Source of the DNA: RBG-13-68-16 sp050018455
GTDB lineage: Bacteria > Acidobacteriota > Thermoanaerobaculia > Thermoanaerobaculales > Thermoanaerobaculaceae
DNA: 64,000 bases
NCBI GenBank assembly: GCA_050018455.1
Contig: JBEKAA010000005.1
Location: forward strand, 1-64,000
Reading direction: 5' to 3'
Of the stretch, positions 8,960 to 17,520 are shown piece by piece (position 1 is the first letter of the stretch; every line of letters begins with the position of its first letter). The notes beneath the pieces were generated by a model, which worked only from the letters and a program-made list of their open reading frames with translations, was not told the origin of the DNA and ran no database searches. The position numbers and the translations under genes are program-made.

Positions 8960-10735
8960 TTGAACACCAAAGCGAAGTTCCGGGTCGTGGTTCCGTTGGC
9001 GCTGCTCGCAGTGGTGGGCCTGGCCCAGGAGAACCCGCCGACGCCTGCGGTGGCCGCCGAGGACAAGCCGGCTGCAGCCAAACCCCCGATGAAGCAGATC
9101 GGCGGCCTTCGATTCCTCGATGTCTCGGAGCTGACGGTCGTCAACGTGGACGTCTCGGTTTCGGGCAAGAAAGGCCCGGTATTCAACCTCACGGCCGACG
9201 ACTTCGATGTCTACCAGGACAGGAAACCGGTCCCGCTGACTAACTTCTCGGCGTTTACCAAGAATACGGAACACAAGGCGACGCCCGCGCCGGCCTCGAC
9301 AGCAGTGCCGGCGCCGGCCACGCCCACCCCTGAGCCCGCAACGCCTCCCAAGCGCGAGCCGCGTTTCGTGGCGTTCTACATCGACAACGAAAACCTCATG
9401 CCGTTCGACCGCAACCGGGTGATCAACAGGATGGTCGAGTGGATCGACACGAACCTGACGCCGCCGGACCAGGCGATGGTGGTGTCGTATGCGGCCCAGA
9501 GCATGAAGATCATCCAGCCGTTCACCTCCGACCCGGACGAGATCGCCTCCGCGCTGCGCTCCGTGAAGAAGTTTGTCGGTGGGCGCTCGGACACTATCAA
9601 CAGCCGCCAGCGCATCGAGGACGACATCAACCAGAACTCATCCGGTTCGGGTTCCGGCAGCGGCTCCAGCTCGAACGACCCCACACAAGTCTTGAGTGAA
9701 GCCCGCAGCTTCTCCCGAGAGGTGCGCAACAACCTCCAGTTCGCCGTGCGAGCGTTGCAGGACCTCGTGGCGATGATGGGCGGCCTGCCGGGCAAGAAGG
9801 CGATCATCTACCTGTCCGACGGCCTCCCCATGACGCCGGGCGCTGAGCTCTACTATGAGATCCAGGAGCAGTACCAGGCGCCCAGCATCATTTCCGAGTC
9901 GCGGGAGTTCGACTCGACCGACCTGTACGACAGCCTCGTCCGCACCGCGGTCTCGGCGGGAGTGACGCTGTACTCCATCGACGCTCGGGGGCTCACCTCA
10001 GACTCCGGCATCGAGGCCGAGAACCGGACCTCCCGCTCGCCGCTCGCCGCCAGCATCGCCACCAGCAACTACCAGGACTCGCTGCTCTACATGGCCGACC
10101 GCACTGGAGGCATCGCGATCCTCAACGCCAACGACCCGACGCCCGGCCTCGACAAGATCGCCGCCGACTTCGAGACCTATTACTCGCTCGGGTACCGCCT
10201 GATACCGACCGGCGAGGACCGCATGCACCGGGTCGAGGTCAAGGTCAAAGGCCACCCCGAGTACAAGCTGGTCTACAAGAGCTCTTTCATCGAGAAAACC
10301 CTGCCGACGCGCATCGGCGATCGCGTCATGAGCGGCCTGGCGTTCGATCTCAAGGACAACCCCCTGGGGATTGACTTGAAGGCAGGCGAGCCGGCGCCGG
10401 CGGACAACAACCGCTGGACGTTGCCGGTGGAGGTGAAAGTGCCGGTGGACAAGATCGCCCTGATCCCGGACGGGAGCGACCTCATCGGCTTCCTCATGGT
10501 CTACTACGCTGCGCGTGACGAGGAGGGCAAGCAGTCCGACCTGCAGCACACGGAGCACCCGATTCGCATCCCCTCGAGCGACTACCAGTCGATGCGTCGC
10601 GACCAGATCACCATCTCGACCTCGTTGCTGGTCGAGCCAGGGGTCTACCGGATTTCGGTCGGCGTGCGGGACGAGCTCACCAACCAGGCGGGGTACGCGC
10701 TCGCCAAGTCCTCCGTGCATCCGGATCAGAAGTGA
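8960..10735 (+). CDS. Secreted VWFA-related protein (Acidobacterial type), second copy
   Basis: A 591-residue paralogue of the preceding gene, starting at TTG with AGGGTGA six to twelve bases upstream (the GTG at 8952 runs into a stop). It has a signal peptide, then an Ala/Pro/Thr-rich linker, the VWFA core (RFVAFYIDNENLMPFDRNRV...GKKAIIYLSDGLPM), and a low-complexity SGSGSGSGSSS insertion at about residues 231-241 inside the VWFA domain. A TGCTAGACT extended -10 (8932-8940) mirrors the first gene. Its TGA overlaps the ATG of the BON gene (TGATG), indicating an operon. Confidence 0.88.
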   Translation: MNTKAKFRVVVPLALLAVVGLAQENPPTPAVAAEDKPAAAKPPMKQIGGLRFLDVSELTVVNVDVSVSGKKGPVFNLTADDFDVYQDRKPVPLTNFSAFTKNTEHKATPAPASTAVPAPATPTPEPATPPKREPRFVAFYIDNENLMPFDRNRVINRMVEWIDTNLTPPDQAMVVSYAAQSMKIIQPFTSDPDEIASALRSVKKFVGGRSDTINSRQRIEDDINQNSSGSGSGSGSSSNDPTQVLSEARSFSREVRNNLQFAVRALQDLVAMMGGLPGKKAIIYLSDGLPMTPGAELYYEIQEQYQAPSIISESREFDSTDLYDSLVRTAVSAGVTLYSIDARGLTSDSGIEAENRTSRSPLAASIATSNYQDSLLYMADRTGGIAILNANDPTPGLDKIAADFETYYSLGYRLIPTGEDRMHRVEVKVKGHPEYKLVYKSSFIEKTLPTRIGDRVMSGLAFDLKDNPLGIDLKAGEPAPADNNRWTLPVEVKVPVDKIALIPDGSDLIGFLMVYYAARDEEGKQSDLQHTEHPIRIPSSDYQSMRRDQITISTSLLVEPGVYRISVGVRDELTNQAGYALAKSSVHPDQK

Positions 10736-11397
10736 TGACTGCTGCGGTGCCCGGCCCGATGACCTGTCGGCAGCGCGCATCGCTGGCGGTCGCGGTTGGC
10801 CTCCTTTCGCTGATTGCGGCTCGTGGTGCCACCGCCTCGGCTCCGACGCCGACGCCGGGCCCCGCGGAGCGCGTCGGAGGAACGCTCGACCGCGGGTGGA
10901 GCCAGGTGAGCAGGAGCGTCGGCGAGGCGCTCCTCATCGCGCGCGTCCGCGTGGCGTTGCTGGAGCGTCTCAAGGAAGACGGGCTGCGCGTGACGATCGA
11001 CGCACAGGACGGCAACATCGAGCTCTCGGGCCGCGTGGAGAAGCCCGAAAACGTCGATCTCGCGGGGCGTGTCGCCGGATCCGTCGACGGGGTGCGCTCC
11101 GTCAAGAGCCGGGTCGCGCTCGTGGCGGACGGGCAGACGTTGGAGCCGCCGGTCGCGCACGCCCTCGGCAAGGTGGAGCACGGCGTTGCCGACGCCTTGC
11201 TGGAGGCGAGGGTCAAGGCTCTGCTCCTCAGCGAGCTCGGCAAGGTAGCTTTCAAGGTCGGCGTGGACGCGAACAACGGAGTCGTGACCTTGTCGGGCAC
11301 GGTTCCGGATGCAGACCGCCGGAAGCTCGCAACCGCCGTCGTCCGGTCCACTTCGGGAGTGAAGGAAGTCCGCGACCTGATGACGGTGAAGGAATAG
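10735..11397 (+). CDS. Periplasmic protein with two BON domains
   Basis: A 220-residue protein with an N-terminal signal sequence (hydrophobic run ASLAVAVGLLSLIAARG) and two BON modules. The first is centred on VTIDAQDGNIELSGRVE, the second on VGVDANNGVVTLSGTVP. BON domains bind phospholipid or occur in envelope-stability proteins such as OsmY. It is translationally coupled to the upstream VWFA gene, so a joint envelope function is likely. A GTG at 10732 is the alternative start. Confidence 0.82.
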   Translation: MTAAVPGPMTCRQRASLAVAVGLLSLIAARGATASAPTPTPGPAERVGGTLDRGWSQVSRSVGEALLIARVRVALLERLKEDGLRVTIDAQDGNIELSGRVEKPENVDLAGRVAGSVDGVRSVKSRVALVADGQTLEPPVAHALGKVEHGVADALLEARVKALLLSELGKVAFKVGVDANNGVVTLSGTVPDADRRKLATAVVRSTSGVKEVRDLMTVKE

Positions 11398-11516
11398 GGC
11401 AAAGGGAAAACGGAAGAGGTCAAACGGAAGACAAGAGCCCCGGCTTCCGTAGCCTTTGCTTCTCATGTTTCTCCCTTTCGCGTTTCACGTTTGACCTTTC
11501 ACCTTTCCCCTTTCGC
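11398..11516. repeat. Inverted pair of GGTNAAA heptamer arrays
   Basis: The left arm (11398-11434) consists of GGGCAAA, GGGAAAA, CGGAAGA, GGTCAAA, CGGAAGA. The right arm (11468-11516) consists of the inverted units CTCCCTTTCG, CGTTTCA, CGTTTGACC, TTTCACC. The spacer is about 34 bp. The locus separates the BON gene from glpX. Confidence 0.85.
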
Positions 11517-11578
11517 CGCCTCTTGGCCCGGCGTAGAATGCTGGGGGCCGCCGCGAGCCGAAAAGGGAGGGACCCCCC

Positions 11579-12559
11579 ATGGATGTCAACCTCGAGCCAG
11601 ATTTCCTGCGGGTCACGGAGAAAGCCGCGATCGCGGCGGCGCGCACGATGGGGTACGGCGAGCGCAAACACTCCGACAAGATCGCCGTCGAGGCGATGCG
11701 GAGGGAGATGGACACGCTCGCCATCAACGGCACCATCGTGATCGGAGAAGGCGAGCGCGACAAGGCGCCGATGCTCTACGTCGGCGAGAAGGTCGGCGCG
11801 GACAAGGACGGCAGCCTCGGCTACCCGGAGATCGACATCGCGGTGGATCCTCTCGAGGGGACCAACCTGTGCGCGACGGGCTCCAACAACGCGATCGCGG
11901 TCCTGGCTGCGGCGACCAAGGGGGGGCTGCTGTACGCCCCCGACATCTACATGCAGAAGATCGTGGTCGGCCCCACGGCCCGGGGTTGCGTCGATATCGA
12001 CGCGCCAGTCAAGGACAACCTCGCCCACATCGCGAAGGCGTTCGACCGGGACGTCGAGGACCTCACCGTCGTCGTGCTCGACCGTTCCCGCCACGAGCAG
12101 CTGATCTCAGAGATCCGCGCCGCAGGCGCTCGCATCAAGCTGATCTCGGACGGCGACCTCTCCGCCGGCCTGTCCACCGCGATCCGCGGCACCGGCATCC
12201 ACGCGCTGATGGGGATCGGCGGCGCGCCGGAGGGCGTCATCACCGCGGCCGCGATCCGCTGCCTGCACGGGGAGATGCAGGGCCGGCTGATGGTGCTCGA
12301 AGACTGGCACCGGCGGCGCCTGGAAGAGATCGGCATCAAGGACCACAACCACGTCTACTGCGAAAAGGAACTGGCCTCCGGGGACGATGCGCTGTTCGTC
12401 GCGTCCGGGGTCACCAAGGGAGACTTGCTCGAAGGAGTCCGCCTGTTCGGCGGCGGCGTGCGCGTCTCGTCGGTGATCATGTCGCTGGCCACCCGCACCG
12501 TTCGTTTCATCGACTCGGTGTACATGGAGGAAGACGGCATCCTCGAGGTCATGCGTTAG
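11579..12559 (+). CDS. glpX: Class II fructose-1,6-bisphosphatase
   Basis: A 326-residue GlpX-type phosphatase, hydrolysing fructose-1,6-bisphosphate to fructose-6-phosphate in gluconeogenesis. Metal-binding signatures of the family are present: NGTIVIGEGERDKAPML, then DIAVDPLEGTNLCATG. GlpX length and full collinearity support an intact enzyme. A GGGAGGG Shine-Dalgarno precedes the ATG, and a TAGAAT -10-like box lies at 11534-11539. It is a single-gene unit between a repeat locus and pepD. Confidence 0.95.
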   Translation: MDVNLEPDFLRVTEKAAIAAARTMGYGERKHSDKIAVEAMRREMDTLAINGTIVIGEGERDKAPMLYVGEKVGADKDGSLGYPEIDIAVDPLEGTNLCATGSNNAIAVLAAATKGGLLYAPDIYMQKIVVGPTARGCVDIDAPVKDNLAHIAKAFDRDVEDLTVVVLDRSRHEQLISEIRAAGARIKLISDGDLSAGLSTAIRGTGIHALMGIGGAPEGVITAAAIRCLHGEMQGRLMVLEDWHRRRLEEIGIKDHNHVYCEKELASGDDALFVASGVTKGDLLEGVRLFGGGVRVSSVIMSLATRTVRFIDSVYMEEDGILEVMR

Positions 12560-12588
12560 AGCCACCGGAACACGAGGGACGGCCCGTC

Positions 12589-12616
12589 TTGTTGCCCCGA
12601 AAGCCCGGAGTAAAAT
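12589..12616 (+). promoter_or_regulatory. Promoter of pepD
   Basis: TTGTTG (12589-12594), a 16-bp spacer and TAAAAT (12611-12616) give a credible sigma70-type promoter in the short glpX-pepD gap. Confidence 0.45.
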
Positions 12617-12668
12617 GTACCGTTGCCGCGCTCTCGAGCCGGCGGCGAACCGCCAAGGGAGGTGTCAG

Positions 12669-14135
12669 GTGTCGAGTCCGCTGAACAAGCTGGAGCCGAA
12701 ACTCGTCTGGAAGCACTTCGACGCGATCAGGCAGATCCCCCGTCCGTCGAAGCATGAAGACCGAATCGCCGAGCACGTCGTGACGTGGGCCAAGGGCCAC
12801 AACTTCGAGGCGAAGCGTGACGGCGTCGGCAACGTGCTCGTGAAGGTGCCGGCGAAGGCCGGACACGAAAAGGCCAAGCCGATCGTTCTCCAGGGCCACC
12901 TCGACATGGTCCCGGAGAAGAACTCCGACGTGGAGTTCGACTTCGAGGAGGACGCGATCCAGGTGCGCGTGGTCGGCGACTACGTCTACGCGACTGGCAC
13001 GACGCTCGGCTCCGACAACGGAATCGGCGTCGCGGCGGCGATGGCGGTGGCCGAAGACGCCGACGCGGTCCACGGACCGCTCGAGCTGCTTTTCACGATC
13101 GACGAGGAGACCGGCTTGACCGGTGCGATGCAGCTCGACCCCAAGCTGCTCGCCGGCCGCACGATGCTCAACCTCGACACCGAGGAGGATGCGGCGCTGT
13201 ACATCGGGTGCGCAGGCGGGGCGGACACCCATGCGACATTCTCGGTGACCCGCGAGGATGCGCTCGCCGGGACCATCCCCATGCGCATCTCGGTGCGGGG
13301 CCTGCGCGGGGGCCACTCCGGCGTGGACATCCACGAGAATCGCGGCAACGCGCTGAAGTTCCTCCTCCGTACGCTGAACGCGATCCGGCAGAAGGGGATC
13401 GAGTTCGGAATCGTGTCCATCGCCGGCGGCAGCAAGCACAACGCCATCCCGCGCGAGGCCGACGCCGAGGTGCGAGTCGCCGCCGGGAGCGAGGGTTCGG
13501 TCCAGGCGGCCGTGGGAGAGTGCGCGCGGGTCCTCAAGGAGGAGTTCGGCGAGATCGACCCCAACCAGAGGATCGAGTGCGTCACGCTCCAGGACCAGGA
13601 GAGCAACCGCAAGGTCTGGATCCGCTTCGACAACGATCGGTTCCTCGATGCGCTGCTCGCGTGCCCGCACGGCGTGCTCGCGATGAGCCGCGCGGTGCCC
13701 GGACTCGTCGAGACCTCGAACAACCTCGCGGTCGTGACGGCCGAAGGGAACACGGTCAAGGTCGTGACGTCGAGCCGTTCCTCGGTGATGCCGTCGCTGA
13801 AGGGAACGACCGAGCAAGTCGGCGCCGCGTTCCGCCTCGGCGGGGCAGAGGTCGAGCACCTCGACGGCTACCCCGGCTGGAAGCCGAACCCGAATTCCCC
13901 CGTGCTCAACACGGCGCTCAAGGTGTTCGAGCGGGAGTTCAAGAAGAAGCCGGCGGTGAAGGCCATTCACGCCGGTCTCGAGTGCGGGCTGATCGGGGAG
14001 AAGTACCCGGGGATGGACATGGTCTCGATGGGCCCTCAGATCGAGTCGCCGCACTCGCCCGACGAGCGGGTCCAGATCTCGACCGTGGGCAGGTTCTACA
14101 CGCTCCTCAAGGCCACGCTCGAAGAGTTGGCCTGA
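12669..14135 (+). CDS. pepD: Aminoacyl-histidine dipeptidase (M20C, PepD)
   Basis: A 488-residue dizinc metallopeptidase of the PepD/Xaa-His dipeptidase family, acting on cytosolic dipeptides. Metal-site motifs are visible in order: LQGHLDMVPE (His and Asp ligands), GTTLGSDNGIGVA, the IDEETGLTGA pair containing the catalytic Glu, MLNLDTEE, and a C-terminal HAGLECG. The GTG at 12669 is chosen because GGAGGT lies six bases upstream; an in-frame ATG at 12615 overlaps the -10 box. A perfect GC hairpin follows the stop. Confidence 0.93.
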   Translation: MSSPLNKLEPKLVWKHFDAIRQIPRPSKHEDRIAEHVVTWAKGHNFEAKRDGVGNVLVKVPAKAGHEKAKPIVLQGHLDMVPEKNSDVEFDFEEDAIQVRVVGDYVYATGTTLGSDNGIGVAAAMAVAEDADAVHGPLELLFTIDEETGLTGAMQLDPKLLAGRTMLNLDTEEDAALYIGCAGGADTHATFSVTREDALAGTIPMRISVRGLRGGHSGVDIHENRGNALKFLLRTLNAIRQKGIEFGIVSIAGGSKHNAIPREADAEVRVAAGSEGSVQAAVGECARVLKEEFGEIDPNQRIECVTLQDQESNRKVWIRFDNDRFLDALLACPHGVLAMSRAVPGLVETSNNLAVVTAEGNTVKVVTSSRSSVMPSLKGTTEQVGAAFRLGGAEVEHLDGYPGWKPNPNSPVLNTALKVFEREFKKKPAVKAIHAGLECGLIGEKYPGMDMVSMGPQIESPHSPDERVQISTVGRFYTLLKATLEELA

Positions 14136-14162
14136 GCCCTCGACCCCCAAAGACAAACCGAT

Positions 14163-14184
14163 CGGGCGGCCGTGAGGCCGCCCG
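14163..14184 (+). terminator. GC-rich terminator-like hairpin after pepD
   Basis: A perfect 9-bp stem (CGGGCGGCC / GGCCGCCCG) with a GTGA loop lies 27 bp after the pepD stop. There is no clear T tract, so efficiency as an intrinsic terminator is uncertain. Confidence 0.55.
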
Positions 14185-14188
14185 TATC

Positions 14189-14299
14189 TGTCATCCTGAG
14201 CGAGCGAAGGATCTCCCCGGGAGCGCACGGACCCGGTCGCTCGGGGGTTCGGGGAGATCCTTCGTCGGCCCGCCTGCGGCGGTCCTCCTCAGGATGACA
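14189..14299. repeat. GTCATCCTGAG palindromic repeat
   Basis: A 111-bp element bounded by TGTCATCCTGAG and its inverse CTCAGGATGACA, with internal matching words (AAGGATCTCCCC / GGGGAGATCCTT). It is another member of the GTCAT-type palindromes found at 5461, 24249, 24514 and 60383. It lies in the convergent gap between pepD and the phzF-like gene. Confidence 0.85.
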
Positions 14300-14424
14300 A
14301 GGGTCACCGAGGGGATTTTCTAAGCAATGACAGCGGGAACGACGGGTTGGCGCCGTCGTTCCAGCTTCGGTCCCGTCGGGGCCTCGCAGTGAACGATGTC
14401 CCTGCGTTAGACGGCAAATCGGTT

Positions 14425-15216
14425 TCAGACCAACAGCTCGCCGCGGAGGACGGTGACGGCGCGGCCGCCGAGGAACACGCGGTCGCCCGCGACGCGGACC
14501 GAAAGCGCGCCGCCGCGCGCTGACGCCTGGTACGCCGACATCTCGGTTTTCCCCAGCCGGGCGGCCCAGAACGGCGCGAGGCAGCAGTGGGCGGAGCCCG
14601 TGACCGGGTCCTCGTCGACGCCGACCTTTGGGGCGAAGAAGCGTGACACGAAGTCATACTCTGGCGACGCCGCCGGCGCAGTGACGATCACGCCCCGGAC
14701 CTCGACGGTTCGGAGCATGGCGAAGTCCGGAGCGACCGCGCGCACCGCGGCCTCATCTTCGAGCAGCGCGATGTAGTCGAACTGGTTGCGGCCCAGGTAC
14801 GACGGCGTCACGCCGAGCGCGCGCAGGAGGTTCGCCGGCGGCTCCGCCGACTGCTCGGGCTTCGCGGGGAAGTCCATCTCGATCAGCTCGGCGCGCCTGG
14901 CCGCGCGCAGCTCGCCGCTCCTCGTGGCAAAGCGGGCCGTCTCACCGGGCGGCAGGATCTTTTCCTCCCACAGCACGTGAGCGCTCGCGAGCGTCGCGTG
15001 CCCGCACAGCGCAACCTCCGCCACCGGCGTGAACCAGCGCAGCCTGAACCCGCCGCCCTCGGGAAGCAGGAACGCGGTCTCCGAGAGGTTCATCTCGCGG
15101 GCAACCGCCTGCATCCAGCGCTCGTCGCGCGCCTCGGCGAGCAGGCACACCCCCGCCGGGTTGCCGGCGAACGGCGCCCCGGTGAACGAGTCCACCTTGA
15201 ATGCCCGGATCCCCAT
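14425..15216 (-). CDS. PhzF-family isomerase/epimerase-like protein
   Basis: A 263-residue PhzF-fold protein. The signature DSFTGAPFAGNPAGVC at the N-terminus includes the Asn-Pro-Ala-Gly loop. NLSETAFLLP follows with the conserved catalytic Glu, then ALCGHATLASAH, FFAPKVGVDEDPVTGSAH and GGRAV near the C-terminus. Most family members outside phenazine producers have unknown substrates. It is the third gene of a tight operon; its ATG is two bases after the stop of the C_GCAxxG_C_C gene. Confidence 0.9.
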   Translation of the reverse strand: MGIRAFKVDSFTGAPFAGNPAGVCLLAEARDERWMQAVAREMNLSETAFLLPEGGGFRLRWFTPVAEVALCGHATLASAHVLWEEKILPPGETARFATRSGELRAARRAELIEMDFPAKPEQSAEPPANLLRALGVTPSYLGRNQFDYIALLEDEAAVRAVAPDFAMLRTVEVRGVIVTAPAASPEYDFVSRFFAPKVGVDEDPVTGSAHCCLAPFWAARLGKTEMSAYQASARGGALSVRVAGDRVFLGGRAVTVLRGELLV

Positions 15217-15218
15217 CG

Positions 15219-15701
15219 CTACCCCTTTCCGGCCTCCGCTTCGGCGGCGGCCAGCTCCGCCTGGGCCGCCTCGGCCACGAAGCGGACCAGCCTCGTACAC
15301 ACCTCGGCGTGGACCCGGTCGAGCTCCGCCTGCGGGTTCTCCTCGTTGAAGTCGAGGCCGGTGAGCTTGCGGCACTCGGTCGTCCCGAACGCCGCCTCGA
15401 ACCGGCGCACGATCTTCGCCATGATCGCGTAGGCGCGCTCCTTCGACTCCTTGTCGTCCGGGGACGTCCGGCCCATGTGCAGCCCGACCGCGATCGCTGC
15501 GCCGGTGACGCAGCCGCAGACAAGGCCGGCGCGGGCGATCCCGCCGCCGAGCGCGGCGGCCGCCCGCTGCGGGTCGTCCGGCGCGCGCCCGTCGTCCGGC
15601 GCGAGCGCCAGCACCATCGCCTCCGCGCAGCTGTACCCGCGCTCGAAGTGCTCGAGCGCCACGTCTCCGACTCGTGCGGCCCAGGGATCCTTGGTCGCCA
15701 T
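15219..15701 (-). CDS. C_GCAxxG_C_C family protein
   Basis: A 160-residue cysteine-motif protein of the putative redox family. Visible cysteines are C25 (RGYSCAEAMVLA), C62 and C64 (GLVCGCVTGAAIA), C110 (GTTECRKLTG) and C135 (AEVCTRLV). The spacing resembles the family pattern but the activity is not established. GGAGG lies six bases before the ATG and includes the stop codon of the upstream cupin gene, so translation is coupled. Confidence 0.85.
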   Translation of the reverse strand: MATKDPWAARVGDVALEHFERGYSCAEAMVLALAPDDGRAPDDPQRAAAALGGGIARAGLVCGCVTGAAIAVGLHMGRTSPDDKESKERAYAIMAKIVRRFEAAFGTTECRKLTGLDFNEENPQAELDRVHAEVCTRLVRFVAEAAQAELAAAEAEAGKG

Positions 15702-15709
15702 ATCGCCTC

Positions 15710-16039
15710 CTAGTCGACGATGAAGATCTTCGCGCCGCCCGTGGTGCGGGAGCGGTGGGGCGCGGCGCCGTCCGCGACCTGGTAGCTCTGCCCGGGCCGG
15801 AGGACGTGCCGCTCGCCGTTCGCGAGCTCCGTGATGAGCTCCCCCTCGAGCACCAGCAGGACGTGACCGCGCTCGCACCAGTGGTCGGCGAGGTAACCCG
15901 CGGAGTACTCGACCATCCGCACCCGGATGTTGCCGGCCTCGAGCGTACGCCAGAGCGCCACGCCGGTCGTGCCGGCGTGTTCCGTGGCCGGAACCGTGCT
16001 CCAGTCGGTGGTGCCGAATGGGACGCCTTCGATCTTCAT
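15710..16039 (-). CDS. DHCW-motif cupin-fold protein
   Basis: A 109-residue small cupin. The motif DHWCERGHVLLVLEG and the second box LRPGQSYQVADGAAPHRS lie in the normal cupin spacing. The WCERGH segment is typical of the DHCW cupin group, whose function is not known. It is the first gene of the cupin / C_GCAxxG / PhzF operon, with GGAGG seven bases before its ATG. The upstream region is the composite repeat at 16054-16272. Confidence 0.88.
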   Translation of the reverse strand: MKIEGVPFGTTDWSTVPATEHAGTTGVALWRTLEAGNIRVRMVEYSAGYLADHWCERGHVLLVLEGELITELANGERHVLRPGQSYQVADGAAPHRSRTTGGAKIFIVD

Positions 16040-16053
16040 GTCCGCCTCCGTAC

Positions 16054-16272
16054 GTTCGCAGGTTCACAGGTTCGAAGGTTCGCAGGTTCCAAAGGGAGAG
16101 GGGAAAGGGCAAACGTGAAAGGTCAAAGGGAAGACAGGAGACGGCCCGCGGGTGGAACACCAGAGCCCTGCCGTTCTTCTGCCGTCCTCCCCTTTACGTT
16201 TTCCGTTTGACCTTTTTCCCATTCGATTCACACCGCAACCTCCGAACGTTCGAACATTCGAACCTTCGAACC
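16054..16272. repeat. Nested composite inverted repeat (octamer outside, heptamer inside)
   Basis: The outer left arm (16054-16090) is a tandem 8-mer array (GTTCGCAG, GTTCACAG, GTTCGAAG). The inner left arm (16095-16138) is a 7-mer array (GGGCAAA, CGTGAAA, GGTCAAA, GGGAAGA). A ~47-bp unrelated spacer follows. The inner right arm (16186-16220) and outer right arm (16243-16272) repeat the two unit classes inverted. The right outer arm overlaps the 3' end of the aminotransferase gene. Confidence 0.9.
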
Positions 16273-17469
16273 GTCCTCTCCCTGCCCGAGGAGCTCGCGC
16301 AGCACCGCGCCCATGCGGCGCACGCCTTCTTCGATGCGCGCCTCCGGCATGTTGGAGAAGTTGAGCCGCATCGTGTTCTCGTGCCCGCCGTTGGGGAAGA
16401 ACGAGCCGCCGGGCACGAACGCCACCTGGCGCTCGACGCACGCAGCGAGCAGCTCGCGGGCGTTCACCTGCTCGGGCAGCTCGACCCACAGGAACAGCCC
16501 CCCGGACGGGTGGGTGAAGCGCACGCCCGCCGGCATCTCGCGCTCGAGGGCGCGGATCATCGCGTCGCGTCGCGGGCGGTAGATCGCGCAGGCGCGCTCC
16601 ACGTTCAGGGCGATGTCGTAGTCCTCGACGTACGCCGCCACCTGCATCTGCGCGAGCGTGGCGGTCTGCAGGTCGGCGCCCTGCTTGACCAGGACGTACT
16701 TCTCCACCAGCGAGCGGGCTGCTGCGATCCAGCCGATTCGCAGCCCGGGGCAGAAGATCTTCGAGAAGGTGCCGAGGAAGATCACGAGGTCGTCCCGGTC
16801 GAGCGCTTTCAGCGCCGGCAGCGGGACCCCCTCGAAGCGCACCTCGCCGTACGGGCAGTCCTCGACCACGGGGATCCGGTGGCGCCGCACGACCTCCATG
16901 AACGCCTGCCGCCTCGCGAGCGACCAGCTCCGACCGGTCGGGTTCTGGAAATCGGGGATCACGTAGACGAGGCGGGCTCGCTCCTCGCGCGCGAGGAGCG
17001 CGTCGAGCGCCTCGGGGATTATGCCGTCGTCGTCGGTCGGGACCTCCACGAAGCGCGGCCGGTAGGCGCGCAGGGCGCTTATCGCCCCGATGTAGGTCGG
17101 GCTCTCGCAGAGCACGACGTCGTCCTCGTCGAGGAAGATCTTCCCCGAGAGGTCGAGCCCCTGCTGCGAGCCGCTCGTGATCAGCACCTCGTCGGCGTGG
17201 ACCGTGGTGGCGAGCGTCTCGTTCATGTGCTCGGCGACCCACCGCCGCAGCGGCGGGTACCCCTCGGTGGGGGAGTACTGGAGCGCCTCCGGGCCGCGCT
17301 CGTCCAGCACGCGCGAGGTGACGTCCCTGAGCTCCCGTACCGGGAACGACTCCGGCGCCGGCAACCCTCCGGCGAAGGAGATCACCTCGGGACGCTGCGT
17401 GAGCTTGAGGAGCTCCCTGATCTCCGACGCTTTCATCTCGTTCATCCGCTGCGAGAACCGGACCGCCAT
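16228..17469 (-). CDS. PLP-dependent aminotransferase, class I
   Basis: A 413-residue aminotransferase closely related to the gene at 5647-6864 and to the C-terminal domain of its neighbour. Marks include VISFAGGLPAPESFP, TSGSQQGLDLSGKIF, PDFQNPTGRSW, VEDCPYGEVRF and the PLP lysine in GTFSKIFCPGLRIGW. AAGGAGGG precedes the ATG. Its last ~14 residues (GSKVRMFERSEVAV) are encoded by the inverted octamer array, so the native C-terminus has been replaced or extended by repeat DNA. The substrate is unknown. Confidence 0.88.
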   Translation of the reverse strand: MAVRFSQRMNEMKASEIRELLKLTQRPEVISFAGGLPAPESFPVRELRDVTSRVLDERGPEALQYSPTEGYPPLRRWVAEHMNETLATTVHADEVLITSGSQQGLDLSGKIFLDEDDVVLCESPTYIGAISALRAYRPRFVEVPTDDDGIIPEALDALLAREERARLVYVIPDFQNPTGRSWSLARRQAFMEVVRRHRIPVVEDCPYGEVRFEGVPLPALKALDRDDLVIFLGTFSKIFCPGLRIGWIAAARSLVEKYVLVKQGADLQTATLAQMQVAAYVEDYDIALNVERACAIYRPRRDAMIRALEREMPAGVRFTHPSGGLFLWVELPEQVNARELLAACVERQVAFVPGGSFFPNGGHENTMRLNFSNMPEARIEEGVRRMGAVLRELLGQGEDGSKVRMFERSEVAV

Positions 17470-17520
17470 GGAACCCTCCTTGCCGCACGAGGCCCGCTCG
17501 GGTCTCGAAAACCAGTCCCG

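Noticed and set aside
16054..16272. GTTCGAA words resembling tRNA T-loops
   Set aside because: The words are part of an 8-bp tandem array; no acceptor stem, D arm or anticodon arm is present.
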